Positions 43,821 through 52,800 of a stretch of DNA of 64,000 nucleotides are shown one piece after another. The notes under the pieces were generated by a model. That model worked only from the letters and a program-made list of their open reading frames with translations. It searched no databases and was not told the DNA's origin. The translations under genes and the position numbers were made by a program. Within the stretch, counting starts at the first letter, position 1. Every line of letters starts with the position of its first letter. The stretch lies in the NCBI RefSeq assembly GCF_900156825.1, contig NZ_FTOV01000001.1, positions 186,001-250,000 on the forward strand. Direction: 5' to 3'. Origin of the DNA: Chryseobacterium gambrini (lineage in GTDB: Bacteria > Bacteroidota > Bacteroidia > Flavobacteriales > Weeksellaceae).

Positions 43821-45107
43821 ATGATAGCAAAAATTGGAAGAAGTGCAAATTTATACGGAGCGTTGGCGTACAATCAGCTTAAAGTGGAGAATGAAAACGA
43901 GCAGATTTTGTTTGCCAATAAGATGATTGAAACCGCAAGCGGTCATTATTCCGTGGCACAATTAGCCCAGTCTTTTGCACCTTACCTGATAGCCAACCGC
44001 AATACCGAGAAACACACGCTGCATATTTCGCTAAATCCTGACCCGAACGATAAGGTAAGCGATGATAAGTTTAGGGAAATGGCAGAACAGTATATGCGGG
44101 AAATGGGTTACGGCGAACAGCCTTTTGTGGTATTCAAACATACCGATATTGACCGTAGCCATATACACATTGTATCGGTTTGCGTGGACGAGCAGGGCAA
44201 AAAGATTTCGGATAAATTCGAGAAAATGCGGTCTATGAATGTATGCCGTGAACTGGAAAGAAAACACGGGTTGATACCCGCAACAGACAAAGAGCGCAAT
44301 CAGAATGATAAGGTTTTCCGTCCGGTAGATTATCGGGCAGGCGATGTAAAAAGCCAAATTGCTTCGGTCGTTCGCCACCTCCCGAATTACTACCAGTACC
44401 AAACTTTGGGCGAATACAATGCCCTGCTTTCCCTGTTCAATATTACCGCCGAGAAAATCGAGGGCGAATTGCAGGGAGAGATGAAGCACGGCTTAATATA
44501 TATTCCGCTAAATGAAAAAGGCGAAAGAGCCGGGCATCCGTTCAAGGCTTCGCTGTTCGGAAAGAGCGCAGGGCTTCCGGCTTTGGAACTGCATTTTGCG
44601 AAATGCAAAACGGCTTTGAAAGATAGCCCCACCAAACAGACCCTAAAATCTGCCGTTACCATTGCCCTGAAAACCACGAGCGATGAACAGGCATTTAAAA
44701 AGCAGTTGGCGGAACAGGGTATTAACGTTGTGGTGCGCCGAAATGATACAGGGCGTATTTATGGCATCACATTTATAGACCACAATTCCAAAGCAGTTTG
44801 GAACGGTTCACGTTTGGCAACAGAACTTTCTGCCAACACCTTTAATGATTATTGGAACAATAACATCAAACCGAATATTAAAGAACCTGCCGTTTTACAA
44901 CCCAAATTATCCACATCAAATGATGCGGATCTTCCTGCGGAAGAACCACACCATTTGTTCGACTTCTTACATACTGAAAAACACGAAGACGGTTTGATTG
45001 AAGCACTGGGCGGCTTGCTTCCCGAAGCCCAGGGCGAAGATTACGAAGAACAGGACTTTGCCAATAAAATGAAGAAGAAAAGAAAACGCCAAAGAGGTCA
45101 GAAGTAA
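43821..45107 (+). CDS. mobB: Relaxase MobB (MobP-type mobilisation nuclease)
   Basis: The 428-residue protein carries the relaxase metal site FKHTDIDRSHIHIVSVCVD (about residues 105-123), with the HxDxxHxH-like spacing, and an earlier HTLHISLNPDP (about 60). It nicks oriT and stays bound to the transferred strand. The C-terminal 150 residues are basic and probably bind DNA. It is encoded between mobA and the coupling protein. Confidence 0.92.
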   Translation: MIAKIGRSANLYGALAYNQLKVENENEQILFANKMIETASGHYSVAQLAQSFAPYLIANRNTEKHTLHISLNPDPNDKVSDDKFREMAEQYMREMGYGEQPFVVFKHTDIDRSHIHIVSVCVDEQGKKISDKFEKMRSMNVCRELERKHGLIPATDKERNQNDKVFRPVDYRAGDVKSQIASVVRHLPNYYQYQTLGEYNALLSLFNITAEKIEGELQGEMKHGLIYIPLNEKGERAGHPFKASLFGKSAGLPALELHFAKCKTALKDSPTKQTLKSAVTIALKTTSDEQAFKKQLAEQGINVVVRRNDTGRIYGITFIDHNSKAVWNGSRLATELSANTFNDYWNNNIKPNIKEPAVLQPKLSTSNDADLPAEEPHHLFDFLHTEKHEDGLIEALGGLLPEAQGEDYEEQDFANKMKKKRKRQRGQK

Positions 45108-45113
45108 TATTCA

Positions 45114-45146
45114 GCCAAACACTGCCACAGAACGCCACTGGCTGCC
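45114..45146 (-). repeat. 20-bp-period repeat, locus 5 (two units, opposite strand)
   Basis: On the minus strand, GGCAGCCAGTGGC (45134-45146) and GGCAGTGTTTGGC (45114-45126) are separated by 7 bases. It lies in the 101-base gap between mobB and the coupling protein gene, in reverse orientation to the other four loci. Confidence 0.75.
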
Positions 45147-45208
45147 ACATTCTTAGAGCCACTCCATAGAGCCTTTAAATTCACGCCCGAACATTAAAAC
45201 TTTAGATA

Positions 45209-47209
45209 ATGCAGGGAGAAGACGATTTAAGAGGGCTTGCCAAGATAATGGCTTTTATGCGGGCAGTCAGTATTCTTTTGGTGCTGATGCACCTTTATTG
45301 GTTCTGCTACGGTTTCTTTTTAGAACGTGGTTGGACGTTGGAAGTAATCAACAAGATATTAGGCAATTTCGACCGGACGGCGGGTTTGTTTTCACATACT
45401 CTTTATACCAAAGCATTCGCTTTGGTTTTACTGGCTTTAAGCTGTTTAGGAACAAAGGGCGTAAAAAATGAGAAGATAACCTGGTCTAAAATTTACGTGG
45501 CTTTGGGCGTGGGTTTTGTGCTGTTCTTCCTGAATTTTCCATTGCTAAAGCTATCTCCGGCAACAGGCACATTCCTGTATATGCTTACTATCTCATTAGG
45601 TTATATCGCCTTGCTGATGGCGGGCGTATGGATGAGCCGCCTGCTTCGTACCAACCTGATGGACGACGTATTTAATAATGAGAATGAGAGCTTTCAGCAG
45701 GAAACCAAACTGATGGAAAACGAGTATTCCGTTAACCTGCCCACCAAATTTTACTACAAAGGCAAATGGAACAACGGTTGGATAAACGTTGTAAATCCAT
45801 TCAGGGCATCAATAGTGTTGGGTACTCCCGGTTCCGGTAAATCTTATGCCATTGTAAACAACTACATCAAGCAGCAGATTGAAAAAGGCTTTAGTATGTA
45901 TATCTACGATTTCAAGTTTGACGACCTTTCTACTATTGCCTATAATCACTTACTGAAGCATCGGGATAAATACAAAGTTCAGCCGAAATTTTACGTGATA
46001 AATTTCGACGACCCACGCAAGAGCCACCGTTGCAACCCACTCAATCCCGATTTTATGACGGACATTTCTGATGCTTACGAAGCGGCATATACTATAATGC
46101 TAAACCTTAACAGGTCGTGGATACAGAAGCAAGGGGATTTTTTCGTGGAAAGCCCAATTATTCTTTTGGCTGCGATTATTTGGTATCTGAAAATCTACGA
46201 AGATGGTAAGTATTGTACGTTCCCTCACGCTATTGAATTACTGAATAAAAAGTATTCGGACGTATTCACGATTTTAACATCATACCCCGATTTGGAAAAT
46301 TATTTGTCGCCCTTTATGGATGCGTGGCAAGGTGGAGCGCAAGACCAGTTACAAGGACAAATCGCATCGGCAAAAATTCCGCTATCAAGGATGATTAGCC
46401 CACAACTTTACTGGGTAATGACGGGCGATGATTTTACGCTTGACATCAATAATCCGAAAGAGCCGAAAATTTTATGTGTAGGCAATAACCCCGACCGTCA
46501 AAATATCTATTCGGCAGCTTTGGGTTTATACAATTCGAGGATTGTAAAGCTGATTAATAAAAAAGGACAGTTAAAGAGTTCCGTTATCATAGATGAGTTG
46601 CCCACAATTTATTTCAGGGGACTGGATAACCTCATTGCAACGGCGAGAAGTAATAAGGTAGCGGTATGTTTGGGTTTTCAGGATTTTTCGCAATTAACAA
46701 GGGATTACGGCGACAAGGAAAGCAAGGTAATACAGAATACTGTCGGTAATATATTCAGTGGTCAGGTGGTTGGCGAAACAGCAAAAAGCCTTTCGGAACG
46801 TTTCGGTAAAGTATTACAGAAACGCCAGAGTATGACCATTAACCGCAATGATAAATCTACCTCTATTTCGACACAGTTAGACAGCCTTATTCCGGCTTCC
46901 AAAATCTCAACACTTACACAAGGTTTGTTTGTTGGTTCTGTATCAGATAACTTTGATGAACGTATCGAGCAGAAGATATTTCACGCCGAAATTGTAGTGG
47001 ACAATGAAAAGGTAGCGGCAGAAAGCAAAGCCTATCAGCAAATACCGCAAATCTTATCTTTTGTAAATGAGCAGGGCGAGGATAAGATGAAGCAGGAAAT
47101 AGAAAACAATTACAAGCAGATAAAATCAGACATTCTGAATATTGTTGTTAGTGAAATGGAGCGTATCAAGAATGACCCTAACTTACAGCATTTGGTGCAG
47201 AAAGAATGA
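45209..47209 (+). CDS. mobC: Type IV coupling protein MobC (VirD4/TraG-like ATPase)
   Basis: The 666-residue protein has N-terminal membrane segments (to about residue 150), Walker A VLGTPGSGKSYAIV (about residues 206-219), Walker B VIIDELPTIYF (about 464-474) and a following FQDFSQLTRDYG. It is the coupling ATPase that brings the relaxase-DNA complex to the mating channel. Walker A and B plus the membrane anchor fit the TraD/VirD4 family. It is the last transfer gene before the metal cargo. Confidence 0.9.
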   Translation: MQGEDDLRGLAKIMAFMRAVSILLVLMHLYWFCYGFFLERGWTLEVINKILGNFDRTAGLFSHTLYTKAFALVLLALSCLGTKGVKNEKITWSKIYVALGVGFVLFFLNFPLLKLSPATGTFLYMLTISLGYIALLMAGVWMSRLLRTNLMDDVFNNENESFQQETKLMENEYSVNLPTKFYYKGKWNNGWINVVNPFRASIVLGTPGSGKSYAIVNNYIKQQIEKGFSMYIYDFKFDDLSTIAYNHLLKHRDKYKVQPKFYVINFDDPRKSHRCNPLNPDFMTDISDAYEAAYTIMLNLNRSWIQKQGDFFVESPIILLAAIIWYLKIYEDGKYCTFPHAIELLNKKYSDVFTILTSYPDLENYLSPFMDAWQGGAQDQLQGQIASAKIPLSRMISPQLYWVMTGDDFTLDINNPKEPKILCVGNNPDRQNIYSAALGLYNSRIVKLINKKGQLKSSVIIDELPTIYFRGLDNLIATARSNKVAVCLGFQDFSQLTRDYGDKESKVIQNTVGNIFSGQVVGETAKSLSERFGKVLQKRQSMTINRNDKSTSISTQLDSLIPASKISTLTQGLFVGSVSDNFDERIEQKIFHAEIVVDNEKVAAESKAYQQIPQILSFVNEQGEDKMKQEIENNYKQIKSDILNIVVSEMERIKNDPNLQHLVQKE

Positions 47210-47323
47210 TTATACTAAATATTTTTGTGATTTTTCTATTAATATATTGTTAGAAGAATTAAAAGTAACAGCACCATTACGTCAACATATAAAATGCCAA
47301 ATTTTAATACTCATAATTTAGCA

Positions 47324-47354
47324 TTTGCTTAAATAAACAAATTAGTTACATTTG
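47324..47354 (+). promoter_or_regulatory. Promoter of the arsR-merTP operon
   Basis: TTTG (47324-47327), a 19-base spacer and TACATTTG (47347-47354) match the Bacteroidetes consensus exactly. The start codon at 47359 is 4 bases further, so the message would be leaderless or nearly so, and ArsR would be expected to bind across these boxes. Confidence 0.75.
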
Positions 47355-47358
47355 CATT

Positions 47359-47736
47359 ATGGATAATACTTCTTGTACACGACAACAGGCAGACATTAAA
47401 CAAATCAATCGCTGTAAAGAAAGAGTTTCGGAACTCCACAGTTCGTTTGACTATTTGTCGAACGCACTTGAATTGACTGGAAACAATGTAAGACTGAAAA
47501 TTCTGTTTCTTCTTTATGAAGAAAAACGACTTTGTGTTTGTGATGTGAGTGAAATTCTTGGAATGACAATTTCAGCGATTTCTCAGCACTTGAGAAAACT
47601 TAAAGACCGAAAGCTTATTGAAACCGAAAGAGAGGCGCAAACCATTTTTTACTCATTGACAAAAGAGTATGAGAAAATGTTGGACCCATTTTTTAAAATA
47701 CTTGACGATAAAAAAAATTTAGAAACAATATGGTAA
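47359..47736 (+). CDS. ArsR family metal-responsive repressor
   Basis: The 125-residue protein has a winged-helix ArsR/SmtB fold: LTGNNVRLKILFLLYEEKRL, then CVCDVSEILGMTISAISQHL (recognition helix with the CVCD metal-binding motif, about residues 56-59) and the wing ERKLIETEREAQTIFYSLTK-like end. Metal binding to the Cys pair should release DNA. It overlaps merTP by 7 bases, so it controls this operon. Confidence 0.88.
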   Translation: MDNTSCTRQQADIKQINRCKERVSELHSSFDYLSNALELTGNNVRLKILFLLYEEKRLCVCDVSEILGMTISAISQHLRKLKDRKLIETEREAQTIFYSLTKEYEKMLDPFFKILDDKKNLETIW

Positions 47737-48332
47737 CGGACGGAAAACTAATTGGGACTGGACTTTTGACAGCAATTGCAGCTTCATTGTGTTGTATTAC
47801 ACCAGTGTTGACTCTAATAGCAGGAACAAGCGGACTTGCTTCAACTTTTTATTGGCTCGAACCTTTCCGACCATATTTTATTGGTTTAACAATTTTAGTG
47901 CTTGGTTTTGCTTGGTATCAAAAATTGAAACCGCAAAAGAAAATTGACTGTAAATGTGAAACAACTGAAAAATCAAACTTTATGAAAACAAAATCATTTT
48001 TAGGAATTATTACCGTTATGGCGGCTTTACTTTTATCATTTCCGCTTTATGCTCACATTTTTTTTCCAAAGACCGAAAGTAAAGCAATTATTACCCAAAC
48101 TTCCAAAATTCAGAAAGTTGAGTTTACAATCAAAGGGATGACTTGTTCAGGTTGTGAACACCACGTTAAAACGGAAGTTAGTAAACTAAAAGGAATTGTG
48201 GAAGTTGTGGTTTCTTATGAGAAAGGCAATGCCATTGTTAAGTTTGACAACAAACAAACAAGTATTATAGAAATTGAAAAAGCTATCAATTCGACAGGTT
48301 ATAAATCAATAAAAAGTAAAATTATATCATAA
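47730..48332 (+). CDS. merTP: MerT-MerP fusion (mercuric ion transporter)
   Basis: The 200-residue protein joins a MerT-like membrane part (LTAIAASLCCITPVLTLIAG, with the Cys pair CC at residues 21-22; further segments to about residue 110) to a MerP-like domain with FTIKGMTCSGCEHHVKTEV (about residues 130-149, CxxC). In mer operons it moves Hg(II) into the cell. No mercuric reductase gene (merA) is seen in this window. It starts inside the arsR gene and abuts the next gene. Confidence 0.85.
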   Translation: MVTDGKLIGTGLLTAIAASLCCITPVLTLIAGTSGLASTFYWLEPFRPYFIGLTILVLGFAWYQKLKPQKKIDCKCETTEKSNFMKTKSFLGIITVMAALLLSFPLYAHIFFPKTESKAIITQTSKIQKVEFTIKGMTCSGCEHHVKTEVSKLKGIVEVVVSYEKGNAIVKFDNKQTSIIEIEKAINSTGYKSIKSKIIS

Positions 48333-48541
48333 TGGAAATTAAATTACAATCAGTAATAACTTGTCCAAACTGCGGATACAAAAAAGAGGAAACAATGCCG
48401 ACAGATGCTTGCCAATATTTTTATGAATGTGAAAATTGCAAGACAAGATTAAAACCATTACAAGGCGATTGTTGTGTGTATTGTAGTTATGCCAGTGTTC
48501 CTTGTCCATCAATACAACAGGATAAAAAATGTTGCTATTAG
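48332..48541 (+). CDS. Small Cys-rich zinc-ribbon-like protein (GDCCVYCSY)
   Basis: The 69-residue protein has two CxxC knuckles (CPNCGYKK and CENCKTRLK) and the GDCCVYCSYASVPCPS motif. Such proteins often accompany merTP or arsR genes; I recall no proven function. Its start codon overlaps the merTP stop by one base, so it is translationally coupled. Confidence 0.75.
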   Translation: MEIKLQSVITCPNCGYKKEETMPTDACQYFYECENCKTRLKPLQGDCCVYCSYASVPCPSIQQDKKCCY

Positions 48542-48610
48542 AAACCAATTAAGAGAAAAAAATGTTCAGTTTTTTCAAAAAATATTTTCAAAAATTTAAG
48601 AAGAATACTT

Positions 48611-48949
48611 ATGCTATCAACAGAAAAAACATTATCAGAAGTAATTGAAGTACTAAGACAAAGGGGTTATACGGAAGACTTTAATCTATTGGAAGAAAAC
48701 ATTTCGTACAAAATAGACGGAGAGAAAGTTAATTTAAGGGACATTGTTATTGATAAAATTTATCGTTTTACTGGGCTTAATGATTTGGAAGATGAGGCTA
48801 TCTTATATGCGATGAGAAACCAAAAAGATGGAGCAAAAGGTGTTTTCGTAAATGGTTATGGTACATACTCTGACAGTGCAGCAAACAGCATCATTGAGCA
48901 AATATCAGTTGACGAGGACGATAATGATGATTGGACGATAGAAAATTAA
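48611..48949 (+). CDS. Small protein annotated as 'phosphoribosylpyrophosphate synthetase'-like
   Basis: The 112-residue protein has SEVIEVLRQRGYTEDFNLLE at the N-terminus, DIVIDKIYRFTGLNDLEDEA, GVFVNGYGTYSDSAAN and an acidic end. Similar small proteins carry the PRPP synthetase label in databases but are far too short to be that enzyme, and no PRPP-binding motif is seen. A paralogue starts at 63873. It ends 6 bases before the Fur gene. Confidence 0.65.
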   Translation: MLSTEKTLSEVIEVLRQRGYTEDFNLLEENISYKIDGEKVNLRDIVIDKIYRFTGLNDLEDEAILYAMRNQKDGAKGVFVNGYGTYSDSAANSIIEQISVDEDDNDDWTIEN

Positions 48950-48955
48950 ATCACA

Positions 48956-49366
48956 ATGACTGAATTAGAAAAAATTTTACTGCAAAAAGCTATAAAACCC
49001 ACCGCTATGCGTTTGTTGGTGGTTGAAAAGTTATTGAAACAACAATATGCAGTAAGTCATAAAGAGCTGGCAGAACAGTTTGAAAAAGCAGATAATATTA
49101 CTCTCTTCAGAACACTTAAAGTATTCCTGGAATACAAACTTGTCCATACCATTGATGATGGAAGCGGAGTGATTAAATACGCACTTTGCCAATCAGGATG
49201 CAATTGTAATTTATCAGAACTGCACACACATTTTTATTGTACCGACTGCAAACATATTTTTTGCCTTACTGAAACAGAAATTCCGAACATCGAAGTTCCT
49301 CAAAACTTTAAATTAGATGGAGCTAATTTAGTTCTTAAGGGGAAATGCGACAAATGTAACAAATAG
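48956..49366 (+). CDS. Fur family transcriptional regulator
   Basis: The 136-residue protein has the Fur winged helix (KPTAMRLLVVEKLLKQQYAV; DNITLFRTLKVFLEYKLVHT) and the C-terminal dimer/metal region LSELHTHFYCTDCKHIFCL with two CxxC pairs, the second in GKCDKCNK. It would sense Zn(II), Fe(II) or another metal; Zur-like sensing fits the neighbouring Zn/Cd efflux genes. It is 6 bases after the previous gene. Confidence 0.85.
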   Translation: MTELEKILLQKAIKPTAMRLLVVEKLLKQQYAVSHKELAEQFEKADNITLFRTLKVFLEYKLVHTIDDGSGVIKYALCQSGCNCNLSELHTHFYCTDCKHIFCLTETEIPNIEVPQNFKLDGANLVLKGKCDKCNK

Positions 49367-49407
49367 ATTTTTTCAACTTTGCAATTCTATTGCACAATCT
49401 ATTTATT

Positions 49408-49415
49408 TATATTTG
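49408..49415 (+). promoter_or_regulatory. -7 box (TATATTTG) upstream of the DUF6660-like gene
   Basis: TATATTTG fits TAnnTTTG. Transcription would start near 49420, just where the in-frame signal peptide coding begins. No strong -33 box at 19-20 bases. Confidence 0.5.
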
Positions 49416-49472
49416 TAGCTGATAAAACTATTTATATTCATATTCAGTATATATTTTCTGGCATTATCCGTA

Positions 49473-49748
49473 ATGCCGTGTACTGATGCGTGTGGTATGG
49501 ATACCAGTAATACTTCAAAATCAGAGCTTTCTAATACAAGCAATGGTCAAACGAAAAACGGCGATTTATGCAGTCCTTTTTGTTCTTGTGCTACTTGTCA
49601 TACCGTTGTGAATTTTACGTTTCAAACGTTCAAAATAAACGAGGCAAAGCCAAGTCTTAGCAAGATACAAAAATTCCCACTTCAAAATTTCAATTTCATT
49701 TCCAATTATCACGGAAACATTTGGCAGCCGCCAAAGATTAATACTTAA
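49473..49748 (+). CDS. DUF6660-like Cys-rich exported protein
   Basis: From the ATG at 49473 the protein is 91 residues: MPCTDACGMD, the central DLCSPFCSCATCHTVV, and the closing GNIWQPPKINT. The frame is open upstream to a TAG at 49416-49418 and codes there for KLFIFIFSIYFLALSV, a signal peptide that relatives have. No ATG, GTG or TTG exists in that stretch; CTG (49419) or ATA (49422) are the only candidate starts. The protein probably acts in the periplasm with metals, upstream of the Czc genes. Confidence 0.65.
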   Translation: MPCTDACGMDTSNTSKSELSNTSNGQTKNGDLCSPFCSCATCHTVVNFTFQTFKINEAKPSLSKIQKFPLQNFNFISNYHGNIWQPPKINT

Positions 49749-49837
49749 TATTTTCAGCAAATGTATTTATTGGTAATGGATGATATATTCATTTACTATT
49801 AGATAGGTGTATTATCTAAATTGCACATTTAGCTGTC

Positions 49838-49858
49838 CTTTCTGTAACGGACAGAAAG
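49838..49858. promoter_or_regulatory. Perfect hairpin upstream of czcA
   Basis: CTTTCTGT (49838-49845) and ACAGAAAG (49851-49858) are perfect 8-bp arms around AACGG. It lies 40 bases before the GTG start of the efflux gene and may be an operator or attenuator. No T-run follows. Confidence 0.45.
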
Positions 49859-49898
49859 TATTTATATCCATTATTATTAATTATTAATCAAATGAATT

Positions 49899-52800
49899 GT
49901 GTTAGACAGTATCATAAAATTTAGCATTAAGAACAAGCTCGTCATTGGAATAATGACATTGTTGCTCATTATTTGGGGAGTGTGGAGTGCCACAAAATTA
50001 CCCATTGATGCCGTACCCGATATTACAAATAATCAGGTGCAAATAATTACGGTTTGCCCCACATTGGCGGCTCAGGAAGTAGAACAATTAGTAACTTTTC
50101 CGATAGAGCAAAGCATTGCTAATATTCCCGATTTAGAAGAAACCAGAAGTATTTCTAGGTTTGGTTTGTCCGTAATTACAGTTGTATTTAAGGAAAAAGT
50201 AGACATTTATTTTGCCCGACAGCTCATTAATGAAAAACTGAAAGAAGCAGAAGAAAAAATTCCGAACGGAATAGGAACACCTGAACTGGCTCCGGTCAGT
50301 ACAGGGCTTGGTCAGATATACGAATATATAATACATCCCAAAAAGGGAAGTGAAAATAAATACAATGCCAAAGACCTTCGTACAATGCAGGACTGGATTG
50401 TTGCAAGGCAACTGTATGGTACACCCGGAATTGCAGAAGTAAATAGTTTTGGTGGCGAGCTAAAGCAATATGAAGTTGCTGTTAATCCTAATCGCTTAAA
50501 GGCTATGGATATAAGTATTACCGATATTTTCAACGCTCTTGAAAAAAATAACCAAAATACAGGGGGAGCATATATTGATAAGAAACCAAGTGCTTATTTT
50601 GTTAGAGGTATTGGTTTGGTTACATCATTAGAAGATATAAAAAACATCAGTGTAAAAAATAATCCTGGCAGTGTTCCAATTTTTATAAAAGATGTGGCAG
50701 ATGTACGATTTGGTAATGCTGTAAGATATGGGGCTATGACATATAATGGAGAAGTTGATGCAGTAGGCGGTGTGGTAATGATGTTAAAAGGCGAAAATGC
50801 CAATAATGTAATTGAAAAAATAAAAGAAAAACTTCCTACTATACAAAAGTCATTACCTGATGATATTATTATTGAACCCTATATAGACCGTTCAGTTTTA
50901 GTTGACAAGGCAATGAGTACCGTAGAAAAAAACCTGATAGAAGGTGCGTTGATTGTTATCTTTGTATTAGTACTTTTTTTAGGAAATTTTAGAGCCGGAT
51001 TAATAGTAGCTTCCGCTATTCCATTAGCAATGCTGTTTGCCTTAGCGATGATGAATGTGTTTGGTGTAAGCGCCAATTTAATGAGTTTGGGAGCCATAGA
51101 TTTTGGGTTGATTGTAGATGGGGCAGTAATTGTTGTGGAAGCCACATTACATCACTTAGGCTTACGGAAATCTAAACAAAGGCTTACACAAACCGAAATG
51201 GATGAAGAGGTTTTCCTGTCTGCCTCCAAAATTCGTAGCAGTGCAGCATTTGGTGAAATCATTATACTAATTGTTTACATTCCTATTCTTACGTTAGTGG
51301 GTGTTGAAGGTAAAATGTTCCGTCCGATGGCACAGACTGTAGGTTTTGCCATTTTTGGAGCTTTGATTTTATCCTTAACATACATACCAATGATGTGTGC
51401 TTTGTTCTTATCCAAAAAACCTTCGTATAAAGAAACCTTTTCTGACAGAATGATGAATTGGTTACAAAAAAAATATCAGCCTTTGCTTGAAAAAGCGATT
51501 AGCATAAAGTATTGGTTCGTGGGTATCGCCATTGCCATATTTGCGGTTAGTATTTTCTTGTTTAGCCGAATGGGAGGAGAATTTATACCTCAATTACAGG
51601 AAGGGGAATTTGCGTTTGAATTTAAGATGCCAATCGAAACTTCATTAGCACAAAGTATTGAAACTTCGATGCTTGCATCGAGATTAGCCAGGCAATTTGA
51701 TGAAGTGAAAATGGTCGTTGGTAAAACCGGAGCTGGAGAAGTACCTACTGACCCTATGCCACCAGGAGCAACAGATTTAATGATTATTCTGAAGCCCCAA
51801 AGTGAGTGGAAATCAGGAAAAACCTATGATGAATTAGGAGATGCAATAGAAGAGAAATTAAGTGTAATACCTGGTGTAACTGTTGAAAAAAGCCAACCTA
51901 TTCAAATGCGCTTCAATGAACTAATGACAGGTATTAAACAAGATGTAGCAGTAAAAATATTTGGTGAAAACTTAGATACACTTGCTTTGAATGCTGAAAA
52001 AGTTAGCAAAATAATACAAAGTGTAAAAGGCGCTACCACTCCACAGGTAGAACGTGTAAGCGGCTTACCTCAAATCAATGTAAAATATGACAGAACCCGT
52101 ATTGCTAATTATGGGCTTAATGTCGAAGATGTGAACAATGTGGTAAGCACTGCTTTTGCAGGAAAAAGCGCAGGTGTAGTTTATGAAAATGAGAGAAGAT
52201 TTGATTTGGTAGTACGATTGGATAGCGTTTACCGAAGTAGTATTGAAGATGTAAATAATCTGATGATACCTACACCAACCGGTAATCAAATTCCATTGTC
52301 ACAAGTTGCAACTATTGATTATAAATTAGGACCCGCACAGATAAGCCGTGAAGCTGGTAAACGAAGAATTGTAATCGGGTTCAACGTTGCAGACAGGGAT
52401 GTACAAAGTGTGGTAGAAGAAATTCAGCAAAAATTAAATGCGCAGGTAAAATTACCGCCTGGATATTATTTCACTTATGGCGGACAGTTTGAAAACTTGC
52501 GGGAAGCCAGTAATAGATTGATGATAGCAGTCCCAGTTTCCTTATTATTGATTTTTGTATTGCTCTATTTCACGTTCCGTTCCTTCAAGCAGGCAGGCTT
52601 AATATTTACCGCTATTCCGATGAGTGCCATTGGTGGCGTGTTGGCTTTGTTGCTTCGTGGTATGCCTTTCAGCATCAGTGCAGGCATTGGCTTTATCGCT
52701 TTATTCGGAGTAGCGGTTCTCAACGGAATTGTATTGATTGGAACTTTCAACCAATTAGAAAAAGAAGGAATAAAAGATGTATTGAAACGAGTAATTGAAG

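Noticed and set aside
48561..48647. 28-codon frame beginning MFSFFKKYF before the PRPP-like gene
   Set aside because: Overlaps the next gene out of frame; too short and basic-aromatic to judge as a gene.
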